Shown: positions 1 to 9,355 of the stretch, piece by piece
How positions within the stretch are numbered: the first letter of the stretch is position 1
Layout: every line of letters begins with the position of its first letter
The notes under the pieces: generated by a model
Databases searched by the model: none
Told to the model about the DNA's origin: nothing
Seen by the model: only the letters and a program-made list of their open reading frames with translations
Translations under genes and position numbers: made by a program
From: Planctomycetota bacterium
Lineage (GTDB): Bacteria > Planctomycetota > UBA8108 > UBA1146 > JAJFFE01
DNA: 64,000 nt
NCBI GenBank assembly: GCA_021776775.1
Contig: JAJFFE010000231.1
Location: 110,944-174,943, forward strand
Direction: 5' to 3'

Positions 1-21
1 GATCTCCGCATAACTGCGATA

Positions 22-1455
22 CTACGGACAGACGCCCTGCTCGCAGCCGAAGTCGCCCGGCGGGTCGGGATCCGCCCCGCACTGCGGAAAGGGGTCGACG
101 GGCGCGTCGCCGGACGAAAACAGATAACTCAACGAGTACACCATGTCCGCGATGTCGATGGCGGAGTCGCCGTTGGATTCGCACGCTTCGCGGCATGGGT
201 AGTCGTGAACGAGTGGATCGAACAGCCGCGTGCCGAGGAACAGAACGTCCGCAAGGTTGACGCCTTGGTCGGCGTTGCAGTCGCCGCGAATGAAGCTCGA
301 CGCAGCGATGGTCAGCGTTCCAGGGAGTTGGATCGGCACTCGACCCTCATCCGCTGCGACGACGACTGTGTGAACCGATGGAGTTCCGATGGTCGAGCAC
401 GGCTCTAACGAGACGTCCAGTGGCGGTGGCGCAAGCGGAGTGTAACTTGCGACGACGATTTCATAGTCGCTACCGATAGCAAGCGTCTCGAATCCGACGA
501 ACGAAAACACCACACCGAGCGCAAATCCCTCGTCGACGAGGATCGGGCTGAAGAAGTCCCAAGCGCCCCCGATGAACGGACCCGACGCCGCCCCCGGCGC
601 AACACTCTCGACCTGCAACGACGACGCCGGGTACTCGCAGACACCGAGCGAGAATCCCTGCGCCGGATCTGAACCACTCACGTCGAGGAACACCGAAACG
701 TCGACCGGCGCGTCGTCGACCACCACGGCGTCTCCGATTCGGATGGTGTAGTTCGGATTCGGATCATAAGACGCGCACGATACCGGCACGGTGAGCTGTC
801 CGCCGATGACGCCTACCAACGTGTAGGTACTCCCGGACGAGTATCCCGTCGGAGCGTCTTCTCCGATGAAGCTCGTCTCCGTACCGGGCAAGATCGCGAG
901 CAGCTCGAAGTCCTCATAGACACGGATCTCGTCGTAACCGCCGTCTTCCCAATCGATCAGCAGCTGGCAAAGCACGCCGTCGTCAGTGCACGTCAATCCA
1001 CTCAGCGGCGGCAACAGCAGAACTTCGGTTTCGATGACGGGGCGCCGGGTCGCGTCGATCGGTGCCGTCGCCCATCCGTCACTCGTCCGAAACACAGCGT
1101 CGTACTCCACCGACGAATCAGCCGGCTGTCCCGGTGACCAATCGGAGAACGTGACGGACGCACCGGTGTTCCAAATGAAGTCACCCTCGGTAAGGGTATC
1201 GTCGAGCCCGATCCAGTGAAACACACCGAACTCGGCCGTCAACCAGTCTGCTTCGGAAGCGTCGTCGATGATCACGCGAGTACCATCGACGAGTGCTGCT
1301 AACTGACCAGCCTCTTCGTACGGCATCCACGCCTCGAACGCGAAATAGCTGTGCCCGTTCTCGGGATTGAACGACTGGCCGGCTACCGGTCGCGGCACTA
1401 CGAGGAGCGCCGTCGAAAGAAGACCCAACGCGACGAAGATCCGATTTGATGACAT
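22..1455 (-). CDS. Secreted C-type-lectin / cohesin-like / dockerin protein
   Basis: A 477-residue exported protein with a Sec signal peptide (about residues 1-26, ending VAG). Residues 36-145 resemble a bacterial C-type lectin fold (WIGLDD, then FSDWSPGQP), but without the usual disulfide cysteines. A fibronectin-like strand region (150-228) is followed by a cohesin-like beta-sandwich (about 237-385, with the local motif FSLGVCEYP). Residues 388-450 form a two-segment type I dockerin-like region (RGDCNADQGVNLADV and SNGDSAIDIADMVY), and the chain ends in CP. ATG start; GAGAGGA lies about 8 nt upstream. It is the last of three dockerin genes on this strand. Lectin and cohesin-like domains suggest carbohydrate or surface binding; the ligand is unknown. 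Confidence 0.85.
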   Translation of the reverse strand: MSSNRIFVALGLLSTALLVVPRPVAGQSFNPENGHSYFAFEAWMPYEEAGQLAALVDGTRVIIDDASEADWLTAEFGVFHWIGLDDTLTEGDFIWNTGASVTFSDWSPGQPADSSVEYDAVFRTSDGWATAPIDATRRPVIETEVLLLPPLSGLTCTDDGVLCQLLIDWEDGGYDEIRVYEDFELLAILPGTETSFIGEDAPTGYSSGSTYTLVGVIGGQLTVPVSCASYDPNPNYTIRIGDAVVVDDAPVDVSVFLDVSGSDPAQGFSLGVCEYPASSLQVESVAPGAASGPFIGGAWDFFSPILVDEGFALGVVFSFVGFETLAIGSDYEIVVASYTPLAPPPLDVSLEPCSTIGTPSVHTVVVAADEGRVPIQLPGTLTIAASSFIRGDCNADQGVNLADVLFLGTRLFDPLVHDYPCREACESNGDSAIDIADMVYSLSYLFSSGDAPVDPFPQCGADPDPPGDFGCEQGVCP

Positions 1456-1563
1456 GGCCCATCCTCTCTGATCAGTCCAACGGTTCCCGAGACCGAATCT
1501 TCGTAGGACGAGACTCGGATAGCAAGAAGCACCGCGAGCAAGAACACCGACAGTCCCAACCGT

Positions 1564-3399
1564 TCAGGGGCAGGGCGTCTGGTGTCGGCAGTGCGTTCCG
1601 TCGTAGGGCGTGAGATCGTGACCGCAGCCCGGAAACGGGGCGGCGGGCGGTGGACCGCCGAGCAGGCGGTAGCCGAAGATGTGAAGGACATCGCCGAGAT
1701 CGACGGTGTTACTCCCGTCGGCGTCGGCTGCGTCTTGGCACGAAATGACGGGGCCGTCGAGATACAAGTAGCTAAGTAAGTAGACCGCGTCGGCAATGTC
1801 GACGAAGGCGTCGGAGTTGACGTCACCGCAAATGAACCGGGGCGGCTGCACATCGATCACTTGGTTGGCGGCGACCCCGACGACGACGGTCTGGCTCCCG
1901 TCGGGGAACTCAACCGTCACGTGCGCAGTGTCGGCGTCGCCAAGACCGAAGAATGCCTCGGCGGGCTCCTGCCCCATGAAACTGGTCCCCGCGGTAATGG
2001 GCCGCGACAGCGTCACCCCCCCGACCTCGGCTCGGACCACGGCGCCGATCGCACGATGGTTGGATCCACTCATCCGCGGCTTGACGACGAGATACCCCGA
2101 CGAAGGATCGGTCACGTCGATGTCGTTCTCGAGCAGTCGAATCGCAGAACCGGACATCGGACCGGGCACCACGGTCTGGAGTAGATCCTGATCTCCGTCA
2201 CGGTCGTAGTCGAGTGCGACCAGGCACGAACCCCATAGGGCGTCGTCGATCGTCACTTCGGCCGACTGGTCTTCGAAGGCGCCCGTCTCCGGCAGCAAGT
2301 TGCGGAAGAACCGCGTGGTGTCGTCGACGTGGCCGACGCCGAACGACCAACCGTTGGTGCTCGCTAGGTCGAGCCACTGATCGCGATCGGCGTCAAAAAA
2401 CGTCGTGCCCCAACCCCAACCGCCATCCCCGACGCCTAGCTCTGTCGTTTGATTTTCGAAGAGCACCGAACCGGGTTCTGTGAGGTTCGTGAGCATCACG
2501 TTCTGAATCGGAACGCCAGGGAAGTCGATGTTGGTGATGTAGATGTCGAAGTCACCGTCGTTGTCGTAGTCCCCCATGGCGCCTCCCATGGAGTGCATGT
2601 GAATGTCACTCCCGGACTCCGCGGCAATGTCAGTGAACGTGTTGTCGCCATTATTGCGATAGAGCCTGTTGCCATAGAAGTCGACGAGGAGGTAGATGTC
2701 TTCGTAGCCGTCACCGTCGAAGTCGTGAAAGAGTGCTTGCCAAGTGTTGTTCTGAAAATCCGCGTCGAGCAACCCTGACGCATCCGAGATGTCGCTGAAC
2801 GTGCCATCGCCCCCGTTGAGGAAGAGCTGCGGGGCGCCGTTCCACATGGTCCCGATCAGATCGAGGTAGCCGTCTTGGTTGATATCGCCGACCGAGATGC
2901 CGCCACGGTGCGCCCCCGCCGCGGCGCTCGCGACCAAACCCGACGATAGGGTCACATCGCTGAAGCTCCCATCCGCGTCCTGCCGGAAGAGGCGGTACGG
3001 AAACTCGACGCCGGTGAACAACAGATAGTCGTCATTGCCGATCACGAGGTCGAGATCATGATCGCCGTCGTAGTCGAACCATAGCGCAGAGCGTTGGTGC
3101 TCCGAAGTTTGGATCCCGACCTGCGCGGCGACTTCGACGAACACTCCGTCGTCGTTGCGGTACAGATGCGGAGGGCCACCCGCGCCGTTCGGTACGAAGA
3201 AGTCTATATCGCCGTCGCCGTCGTAGTCGGCGGCGGCGAGCCCCAACCCCATCATGGGGGTCGACCCGAGATCAAACGGAAGAATACCGCGCTGGGCGCC
3301 GACCTCGGTGAAGTGGAAAGCGACATCGCCGGCCCGTAAGGCTGGCGACGCCGCTGCCACTAGAACGAGCGGTAGCCCTATGATGAGCCAGCGCACCAA
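1564..3399 (-). CDS. Secreted FG-GAP/UnbV protein with C-terminal dockerin
   Basis: A 611-residue exported protein with an N-terminal signal peptide (about 1-23, ending LRA). Residues about 46-430 hold repeated FG-GAP/VCBS calcium-loop motifs (DYDGDGDIDFF, DYDGDHDLDL, DYDNDGDFDIY), forming a beta-propeller. Residues about 445-515 match the ASPIC/UnbV module that follows such repeats in CRTAC1-like proteins. Residues about 523-590 are a dockerin-like pair (GDVNSDAFVDIADAVYL; DADGSNTVDLGDV), and the chain ends in CP. The start is TTG at 3399 or GTG three bases on, both behind a good GGAGGTG ribosome-binding site. Likely a surface or extracellular calcium-binding protein; no enzymatic residues are apparent. 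Confidence 0.88.
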   Translation of the reverse strand: MVRWLIIGLPLVLVAAASPALRAGDVAFHFTEVGAQRGILPFDLGSTPMMGLGLAAADYDGDGDIDFFVPNGAGGPPHLYRNDDGVFVEVAAQVGIQTSEHQRSALWFDYDGDHDLDLVIGNDDYLLFTGVEFPYRLFRQDADGSFSDVTLSSGLVASAAAGAHRGGISVGDINQDGYLDLIGTMWNGAPQLFLNGGDGTFSDISDASGLLDADFQNNTWQALFHDFDGDGYEDIYLLVDFYGNRLYRNNGDNTFTDIAAESGSDIHMHSMGGAMGDYDNDGDFDIYITNIDFPGVPIQNVMLTNLTEPGSVLFENQTTELGVGDGGWGWGTTFFDADRDQWLDLASTNGWSFGVGHVDDTTRFFRNLLPETGAFEDQSAEVTIDDALWGSCLVALDYDRDGDQDLLQTVVPGPMSGSAIRLLENDIDVTDPSSGYLVVKPRMSGSNHRAIGAVVRAEVGGVTLSRPITAGTSFMGQEPAEAFFGLGDADTAHVTVEFPDGSQTVVVGVAANQVIDVQPPRFICGDVNSDAFVDIADAVYLLSYLYLDGPVISCQDAADADGSNTVDLGDVLHIFGYRLLGGPPPAAPFPGCGHDLTPYDGTHCRHQTPCP

Positions 3400-3488
3400 G
3401 ACAACACCTCCGCGGTTTGTTCCTCACTTCGATGAGCCATCGCCCCAACGGACGACCGCTGCGAGGCAGCGCTCAAAGAAGGCGGGAG

Positions 3489-4253
3489 CTACGGGCAGCC
3501 CGACAACGGGCAGACGAGCACTTCGGTTTCGATCGCAAAACTGTCGGTCGAAACGCCAGCCGCACCCTCCCAGATTACAATGTGGTACGCGGGAGTCGGG
3601 CTGGTGAACAGCAACGGACACACGCCGCCTCCGGGCGCAGGCCCGCCAACGTGTCTCCACTGGTAGGAGATCTCTACCTCGACGCCGGAGTCCATCAGGT
3701 CGGTGATAGCGCAGCAGTGATCCGGACTGATGAAATCACGAACGATGGCGACCACAATGTCATTGGCGAAATCGACACCCGCCGGTGGTGTGCCGACGAT
3801 GTGCAGCGCCCAGAAGTCATCGAGCTCGGTCTGACTGAACATCAAGTAGTCGCCTGCCGGTGCCATCGAGTCTTGGCCGCCTTCATGCGTCACGAATCCG
3901 CGCGGGCCGGTCGGGCCGATGGGTGCGCAATCCGGGGTCAGCGAATCGGGCGTGGGATCGTCGCCATCCGCCGGATACGGCGCCGCTGGAGCAGGACTTC
4001 CCGGGACGAAGAGAAACGACAACAGGTAGATACCGTCCGAGATGTCAAACAGCCCGTCGTCGTTAGCGTCGCCAATGTCCGGGCATTCGAGTGGTGACGT
4101 TCCGGGAACAAAGAGCACACCGAGAACGGCAACCGCGTCTGCGATGTCGATCGTAGCGTCCCCGTTGGCATCGCCACGAAGGAACGCAGATGCCGAACTA
4201 GACCACAGCAACACGACGCACAAAGAGACGACTCCAAAGAACGAGACTCTCAT
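3489..4253 (-). CDS. Secreted protein with N-terminal dockerin and possible PrcB-like domain
   Basis: The frame is open to a GTG at 4268, but GGAAGGA sits 6 nt before the ATG at 4253, so that ATG is taken as the start (254 residues). A signal peptide (MRVSFFGVVSL to SASA) leads straight into a dockerin-like pair (FLRGDANGDATIDIADAV; DANDDGLFDISDGIYLL). This is unusual because every other dockerin in the window is C-terminal. The remaining 150 residues contain a VDFANDIVVAI strand and a closing PAYHIVIW strand, arranged somewhat like the PrcB C-terminal family; that match is weak. The protein still ends CPLSGCP, like the C-terminal dockerin proteins. It is followed by the UnbV dockerin gene 89 bp downstream. 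Confidence 0.75.
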   Translation of the reverse strand: MRVSFFGVVSLCVVLLWSSSASAFLRGDANGDATIDIADAVAVLGVLFVPGTSPLECPDIGDANDDGLFDISDGIYLLSFLFVPGSPAPAAPYPADGDDPTPDSLTPDCAPIGPTGPRGFVTHEGGQDSMAPAGDYLMFSQTELDDFWALHIVGTPPAGVDFANDIVVAIVRDFISPDHCCAITDLMDSGVEVEISYQWRHVGGPAPGGGVCPLLFTSPTPAYHIVIWEGAAGVSTDSFAIETEVLVCPLSGCP

Positions 4254-4402
4254 GGGATGTCCTTCCACTGGATGAGATCAGAGCCCTGTTTATTTAACCC
4301 TGCGAGTGTACCTCACTTTGGTGCAGCCAACGCTTCCCTTTCGAGTCGACTGGCGTGCAGCCCCGCCCATATTTCTACGCTCTCGTCCCTCGCGCCGACG
4401 CG

Positions 4403-7400
4403 CTACCTCTTCATATCGATCGACGCGCGCACACCGATAGCGTTGAACCGAAACTCCGGCTGCGAGTGGTTGCGGTACGAGCTCCGCGAGATGAAGTCCG
4501 GGTCGTTGAAGCTGCCGCCGCGAAAGATCTTAGTGCGCGCACTCGAATCGCGCCTCCGCCCAGTCCCCTCGTCCGGCACCACTCGATAGTCGCTGAAGTC
4601 GTCGCGGCACCATTCCCACACGTTGCCATGCATGTCGTGCACTCCGAAAGGGTTGGCCATGAGCGATCCGACGGGCGCGTGCGCACCGAAGCCGTCGTCC
4701 CAATCCTGGTGTCCGTACTTCGGGCGATCGTAGACCCGGCGATAACTCGCACCGGCGATGTTGCTGTTGGTAGGACTCAGTCGATCGCCAAAACCGTAGG
4801 GACGATCCGATCCTGCTCGACTCGCCGCCTCCCATTGCGCCTCCGTCGGGAGGTTCAACCCCACCTCACCCAAAACACGGTGGGCGTCCGACCAACTGAC
4901 CTGCTCCACGGGGTTCAATCGCGACGTGTACCGCGGATACTCGGTCGGGTTGATATAGGCGGGATCGTGGTTCGCCATCCGTCGCCACTGACCTTGCGTC
5001 ACTTCGTACTTGGCCAGGAAGAACGGGCGCAACACGACCTCGGTGACCGGCGACTCGTTGAGCTCGGCTCGACGATCGTAGTGGCTCGCCGGCAGCACGG
5101 CGGCACAGTCGATCTCGACTGCGCCCTCGCCACCGCCGCGCTGGACGCGAACGGTCACGGTGTCACCACTGCGACCCTCGGCCAAAGCCGCGCGCATCGT
5201 GTCCGCGTCGGAGATCGAAACGCCGTCGATCGCCAACACCCGGTCGCCGATCGCGAGCCCGAGCTGTTCGCCGAACGAGCGCTCGGGCACCGCGCTCACG
5301 ACCATCGTTCCCGTTTCGAATTCGACCTCGAGCGACGGTCGCTTGGCGCCAATCGTGAAGGCTCCCCCTGGGATGAGCACCAACACGATTCCTGTGTCGT
5401 TGGTGATCGACCACCGGTTGTACTGTCGGCGTTCCGTCTGATCGGTCACGACGGGCGTCCACTCGGGATTGGACACCGGTTCGGCACCGGTCGCCAAGTG
5501 GACAAACTCCCACAGTTTGGTTCGCGGGTTACGATCGAGTGGAAGGAGGCCGAACTGTTTCTCGAGCTGAAGCCCGCCGTAGATCTCGACGTCGACTGCG
5601 ATGTCTTGAATGCACGCTTGCCAACGACTCTCAGCCGACGCGCCGGTCACGGTCTCGCGCTCGAGTCGGTCGATCTCTCGAAGGCGCCACTCGACACTCC
5701 CGAAGCCATTCCCGAATCGATCGCCCGCCTCGAACCTGCGAAGCCCCGCCACCAACTCCGCCCGCGTGTCGTGCTCCCACTGCGCGTCTCCGTCCGGTTC
5801 ACCGGTCGCACCGCGAAAGGTGTAGGAGCGTCGCCCGGGGGGCGATTCGAGTCGCTCGATCTGCCGGGTCAGTCGATCCCTCTCTTCGAGCAGTGTCTGG
5901 CGCAGACGTTCGCTCCCGCCGACCGGAGGCTCCTTGGCAGTGCTCTCGCCTTCTTCCAGAGCGTCGAGCTGAGAGATGAGTTTCGATCGCTGCGCCTTCG
6001 CCTGGGTCAACTCGACGGCGTTGGCTTCGTCGCTACGATCGAGGGCCTGCTCTTGCTCGGTCCACTCCCCCGCGTTCTGACGAAGTCCGGCTAGAACACG
6101 CTCGTGTTCTTCGAGGCGACTCACCAGTGGTCGACCGTGTTCGGTGAGCCACGCCTGCAAACTCGGGGCGAGACCTGCGGTCAGCGACCGCAACGCTCGG
6201 GCCGCTTGCACTGCCTTGTCGAGCCGTTTGGTATCGGAAAGCCCCAGCAGTTCGCGTGACAATCGGCGGGCTGCGTCACGCTCGAGCCCAATCTCATAGT
6301 TCGCCCAGATGAGCCCGGCGAACCCAACGACGACGGCCAGCAGTGCGAACACGCCCGCCGTCATGACGCCGCGATGCTTGCGACAAAACTTACCAGCGCG
6401 GTACCGGGCTCCCGGCGGTCCCGCGCTGACGGGCTCGTTGTTCAAGTGACGTTCGAGGTCGGCGGCAAACTCCGCCACCGATGCGTAGCGGCGCGAGCGA
6501 TCCTTCTCGAGCGCCTTCATGACAATCCAGTCGAGATCACCACGCAGCTCGCGAACCCAGCTGCGCGTCTCGGTGCGTCGGAACCCCGCGGCGGACGCGT
6601 CGTCGATGGCCTCGACCCGAGTGCTCGGGCGCTCCGGTTCTTGTTCGAGGATGGCGCGCTGGATCGCTGCGTAGCCGGCGTCCCGCATGCCGCCGATATC
6701 GAGCGGACGTCGACCGACCAACAACTCATAGAGCAGCACGCCGAGTGAGTACAAATCGGAACGAGTGTCGATGTCGTCGCTGGCGCCGTCCGCCTGCTCG
6801 GGACTCATGTATTCGGGCGTGCCGATCACCTTGCCGAGTTCGGTGTGCAACGTTCCTTCGGTCAACCGCGCCCCGAGCGCCTTGGCAATGCCGAAGTCGA
6901 TGATCTTCGGAACCGGCCGTTCCGACTCCGTTGCAACGAGTACGTTCGACGGCTTGAGGTCCCGGTGGATGATCCCCTTTTGATGAGCGTGATGGACGCC
7001 ATCACACACTTGGATCATCAACTCCAGCCGCTCCCGCGTGGTCAACCGTTCGTGATCGCAGTAGTCAGTCAGCGACGGTCCCTCGACGTACTCCATGACG
7101 AAGTACGGCCGCGCCCCGTCGTCCGTCGTCCCCGCGTCGAAAACCTTGGCGACGTTGGCGTGGTTCATCAGCGCCAGCGCTTGCCGCTCCGCCTCGAACC
7201 GCCTCACATATTCGTCGAGGTTGAGGCCAGCGTGAATCAACTTCAGCGCAACTCGACGCTGAATCGGCTGGAGCTGCTCGGCCAAGTAGACGACTCCGAA
7301 ACCACCCACGCCGACTTGCTCCAGCAGCCGGTAGTTGCCGATCTGCTCCAGATCGCAACCGTTGTCGCGGGTCAGATTTGACGACCCACGAAGAGCGAGC

Positions 7401-7582
7401 GCGGCCGGGCGATCCAACAGTGACGCGTCGACTTCGTGCCCTTCGAGCAGTTGCTCGACTTGCTCTAGAAGCGCAAGATCGCTCCCGCTCTCTCGGCGCA
7501 CGAAGGCGGCGCGTTCATCCGCCGGTTGTTCGAGCGAGCGCAGAAACAATGCCCGCGCGCGAAACCAGACGGAGTCATTCAC
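4403..7582 (-). CDS. Transmembrane Ser/Thr protein kinase with PDZ inserted in FGE-like domain
   Basis: 1059 residues. The kinase domain spans about 84-380: glycine loop VGVGGFG, Lys114 in VALK, HRD at 206-208 with DLKPSN, DFG at 229-231, GTPEYMSPEQ activation-loop end. All catalytic residues are present. A membrane helix follows (about 404-427), then a charged coiled coil (430-580). From about 730 an FGE/sulfatase-modifying-like domain begins (VLIPGGAFTIGA), is interrupted by a PDZ domain (about 750-818; AIGDRVLAIDGVSI) and resumes to the end (NPFGVHDMHGNVWEWC, FRGGSF). The cysteines of true formylglycine-generating enzymes are not visible, so this is probably a sensor module. GTG start; overlaps the sigma gene by 8 bp, implying translational coupling. 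Confidence 0.93.
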   Translation of the reverse strand: MNDSVWFRARALFLRSLEQPADERAAFVRRESGSDLALLEQVEQLLEGHEVDASLLDRPAALALRGSSNLTRDNGCDLEQIGNYRLLEQVGVGGFGVVYLAEQLQPIQRRVALKLIHAGLNLDEYVRRFEAERQALALMNHANVAKVFDAGTTDDGARPYFVMEYVEGPSLTDYCDHERLTTRERLELMIQVCDGVHHAHQKGIIHRDLKPSNVLVATESERPVPKIIDFGIAKALGARLTEGTLHTELGKVIGTPEYMSPEQADGASDDIDTRSDLYSLGVLLYELLVGRRPLDIGGMRDAGYAAIQRAILEQEPERPSTRVEAIDDASAAGFRRTETRSWVRELRGDLDWIVMKALEKDRSRRYASVAEFAADLERHLNNEPVSAGPPGARYRAGKFCRKHRGVMTAGVFALLAVVVGFAGLIWANYEIGLERDAARRLSRELLGLSDTKRLDKAVQAARALRSLTAGLAPSLQAWLTEHGRPLVSRLEEHERVLAGLRQNAGEWTEQEQALDRSDEANAVELTQAKAQRSKLISQLDALEEGESTAKEPPVGGSERLRQTLLEERDRLTRQIERLESPPGRRSYTFRGATGEPDGDAQWEHDTRAELVAGLRRFEAGDRFGNGFGSVEWRLREIDRLERETVTGASAESRWQACIQDIAVDVEIYGGLQLEKQFGLLPLDRNPRTKLWEFVHLATGAEPVSNPEWTPVVTDQTERRQYNRWSITNDTGIVLVLIPGGAFTIGAKRPSLEVEFETGTMVVSAVPERSFGEQLGLAIGDRVLAIDGVSISDADTMRAALAEGRSGDTVTVRVQRGGGEGAVEIDCAAVLPASHYDRRAELNESPVTEVVLRPFFLAKYEVTQGQWRRMANHDPAYINPTEYPRYTSRLNPVEQVSWSDAHRVLGEVGLNLPTEAQWEAASRAGSDRPYGFGDRLSPTNSNIAGASYRRVYDRPKYGHQDWDDGFGAHAPVGSLMANPFGVHDMHGNVWEWCRDDFSDYRVVPDEGTGRRRDSSARTKIFRGGSFNDPDFISRSSYRNHSQPEFRFNAIGVRASIDMKR

Positions 7583-8171
7583 CGTCGCCCCCTGCAGTAC
7601 GAGACTTCAATCGTTGTTGGAGCCACGCTCGACTGACAGTCCAATCGGCGCTCACCGTACTAGCCGAGACTTGGAGCGCCTGCGCCGTTTCGTCGAGGCT
7701 GAGCCCGACGAAGTAGCGAAGTTTGACGACCAACGCCGCGCGCGGATCTTCAGCTTCTAGCGTTTCGAGAGCCTCGCTCACCGCTTCGATCTGATCCGCA
7801 GCACGCTGGTCCGCCGCCCCATCGATAACCTCGGACGGCTCCAAGTCGACGCGTTGCATCGCACCCCCGTGCTTGAGCGCCCGCACTCGACGCGCACGAT
7901 CGACCAAGATCCGCCGCATCGCTTCCGCAGCGGCGCCGAAGAAGTGAGCGCGATTTTCGAACTGTGGATCTCGGGGCGAATCGAAGAGTCGCAGGTACGC
8001 TTCATTGACCAGATCTGTGGTTTGCAAGGTATGGCCCAACGGCTCGTTCGCCATCTTGGCGCCGGCCATCTGCTTGAGTTCCGCATACACGGAGTCGAAA
8101 AGCTGAGCCGCCGCCGACTCGTCGCCGGCGGAAGCTTGTTCGAGCAACCTCGTAATCTCGCGTGACCTCAT
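7575..8171 (-). CDS. ECF sigma factor (Sigma70_ECF type)
   Basis: A 198-residue sigma-70 family factor of the kind that accompanies Ser/Thr kinases in planctomycetes (TIGR02999/Sigma70_ECF-like). Region 2 covers about residues 5-95 (LVNEAYLRLFD, ENRAHFFGAAAEAMRRILVD), and region 4, with its helix-turn-helix, about 135-185 (VKLRYFVGLSLDETAQAL, VSASTVSADW). ATG start behind GAGGTGAGGG. No anti-sigma gene is adjacent; the downstream kinase overlaps by 8 bp and is the likely partner that controls it by phosphorylation or binding (inference from the conserved arrangement). Promoter targets cannot be told from the sequence. Confidence 0.93.
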   Translation of the reverse strand: MRSREITRLLEQASAGDESAAAQLFDSVYAELKQMAGAKMANEPLGHTLQTTDLVNEAYLRLFDSPRDPQFENRAHFFGAAAEAMRRILVDRARRVRALKHGGAMQRVDLEPSEVIDGAADQRAADQIEAVSEALETLEAEDPRAALVVKLRYFVGLSLDETAQALQVSASTVSADWTVSRAWLQQRLKSRTAGGDGE

Positions 8172-8500
8172 GAACCCTCACCTCGATGCCGAGGTCCATT
8201 CTGCATCGGCACCGCACTTCGTCAAGGACGGAGGGCACGTCCGTCACGCTTCGGATCTCGGTCACAAATTCTCGAGAAAGTTCGGAGAGTGCCGCAATCG
8301 ATTTCGCATGAGCCGCCCATCGGTTCGGTCGTACTCAGGAAGCGACACCGCGCTGGCTGCGATCTTCGACCCGACAATACCGTCGAAATCCAATCCAGCA
8401 TACACTAGCTCTCTAGCCCGACCATTCCATGAGCGGGAGCCCATAGCAAGAAGGGACGAGCCGAGGCTCGTCCCCCAAGGTCCATGCCTGACTCAGCCCG
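8172..8500. other. Intergenic region upstream of the sigma/kinase pair
   Basis: About 330 bp between the sigma-factor start and the end of the next minus-strand gene. It must hold the promoter of the sigma/kinase operon, but no convincing -35/-10 pair could be chosen by eye. It contains one clear hairpin (8453-8474, listed separately). No coding sequence with credible features was seen on either strand. Confidence 0.5.
8453..8474 (-). terminator. Probable intrinsic terminator of the cohesin-like/dockerin gene
   Basis: Perfect 10-bp inverted repeat (GGGACGAGCC and GGCTCGTCCC) separated by two bases. On the minus strand it is followed by TTCTTGC, a short T-rich tail. It lies 26 bp beyond the stop codon of the gene that ends at 8501, the right position for a rho-independent terminator. 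Confidence 0.6.
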
Positions 8501-9355
8501 TTACGGGCAAGCGTAGTCTCCACAGCCGATCAAGTCTGGTGTGAAGTCCGTGCCGCAGAACGAATACGGCGGTGGCGGCACTGGGCCGCCGCCAAAGAAG
8601 AACATCAAGCTGTAGATTGCGTCGGCGAGGTTGTTCAGTCCGTCGTCGTTGGTGTCCGCGGCGTCTGGGCACGAGAAGCCGGACGCGCCGCCGAACAAGA
8701 CGTCGATGGTCATGATCGCATCGGCGAGGTTGTGCACCGCGTCGCGGTTGGCGTCGCCACGAATGAAACCGACGAGGCCGGCTGTCACCACGATCACGCC
8801 GCACTCGTAGCTGACGTCAGTCACTGGCACCGGCGGCTCCGAGCACTTGTCGGCGTAGAGCGGTGTCGGGGGAACGATTCCTGCGACCGCGTCACAGAAA
8901 CAGATGGTGGTCGCTGCTGGCTGAAGCACGGTATAGGTGGCGCGCGAGATCTCTCGGTCCGGGCCCACCGGCAAACACTGCGTGAAGTCGACCCAGCCTA
9001 TGTTGGTGATGACGGCGTGCGACCAGCCGTTCACGCCAACGTTGATCACCGAAAAGTCGGGGTTCACCGCGACGAGGTCGGCCCCTTCGACGACGCTGAC
9101 CAAACTGAGCCCGAAGGGATCGTGGCACACGTTGAGGTTCCACGAGTACATCTCGGCCCCGAACACGTCTACTTCGACGGGGACCTCCACGTTGCTGCCC
9201 ACCGTGCCGACGCCTCCGCCGATGGTGAACGTGTACTGCGGAGGGGGAACGACAATGATGCCCCCGGCGTGCGCCGACGACGTGACAAGAGCGAGAACCA
9301 GAACGATCGCGCATGTCCACGGCGACCGGAGCGACTGCGAAACTTGAATGGACAT
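8501..9355 (-). CDS. Secreted cohesin-like / dockerin protein
   Basis: An in-frame start exists at 9385, but GAGAGGA lies 7 nt before the ATG at 9355, which gives 284 residues beginning MSIQVSQSLRS and a standard signal peptide ending SSAHA. Residues about 35-200 are a cohesin-like beta-sandwich (VGSNVEVPVEVDVF, then SWNLNVCHDPFGL) rich in paired cysteines. Residues about 207-275 are a dockerin-like pair (RGDANRDAVHNLADAI; DTNDDGLNNLADAIYSL), and the chain ends YACP. The Trp-x-Leu/Met-x-x-Cys motif of its cohesin-like domain recurs in the proteins at 22-1455 and 42757-44559, so these form one family. Role inferred: extracellular assembly or adhesion. Confidence 0.85.
   Translation of the reverse strand: MSIQVSQSLRSPWTCAIVLVLALVTSSAHAGGIIVVPPPQYTFTIGGGVGTVGSNVEVPVEVDVFGAEMYSWNLNVCHDPFGLSLVSVVEGADLVAVNPDFSVINVGVNGWSHAVITNIGWVDFTQCLPVGPDREISRATYTVLQPAATTICFCDAVAGIVPPTPLYADKCSEPPVPVTDVSYECGVIVVTAGLVGFIRGDANRDAVHNLADAIMTIDVLFGGASGFSCPDAADTNDDGLNNLADAIYSLMFFFGGGPVPPPPYSFCGTDFTPDLIGCGDYACP

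Noticed and set aside
4355..6094. 579-codon open frame on the plus strand
   Set aside because: It lies wholly antisense to the kinase/FGE-like gene, is full of Arg/His/Pro, and has no domain; it arises from the GC-rich third positions of the real gene.
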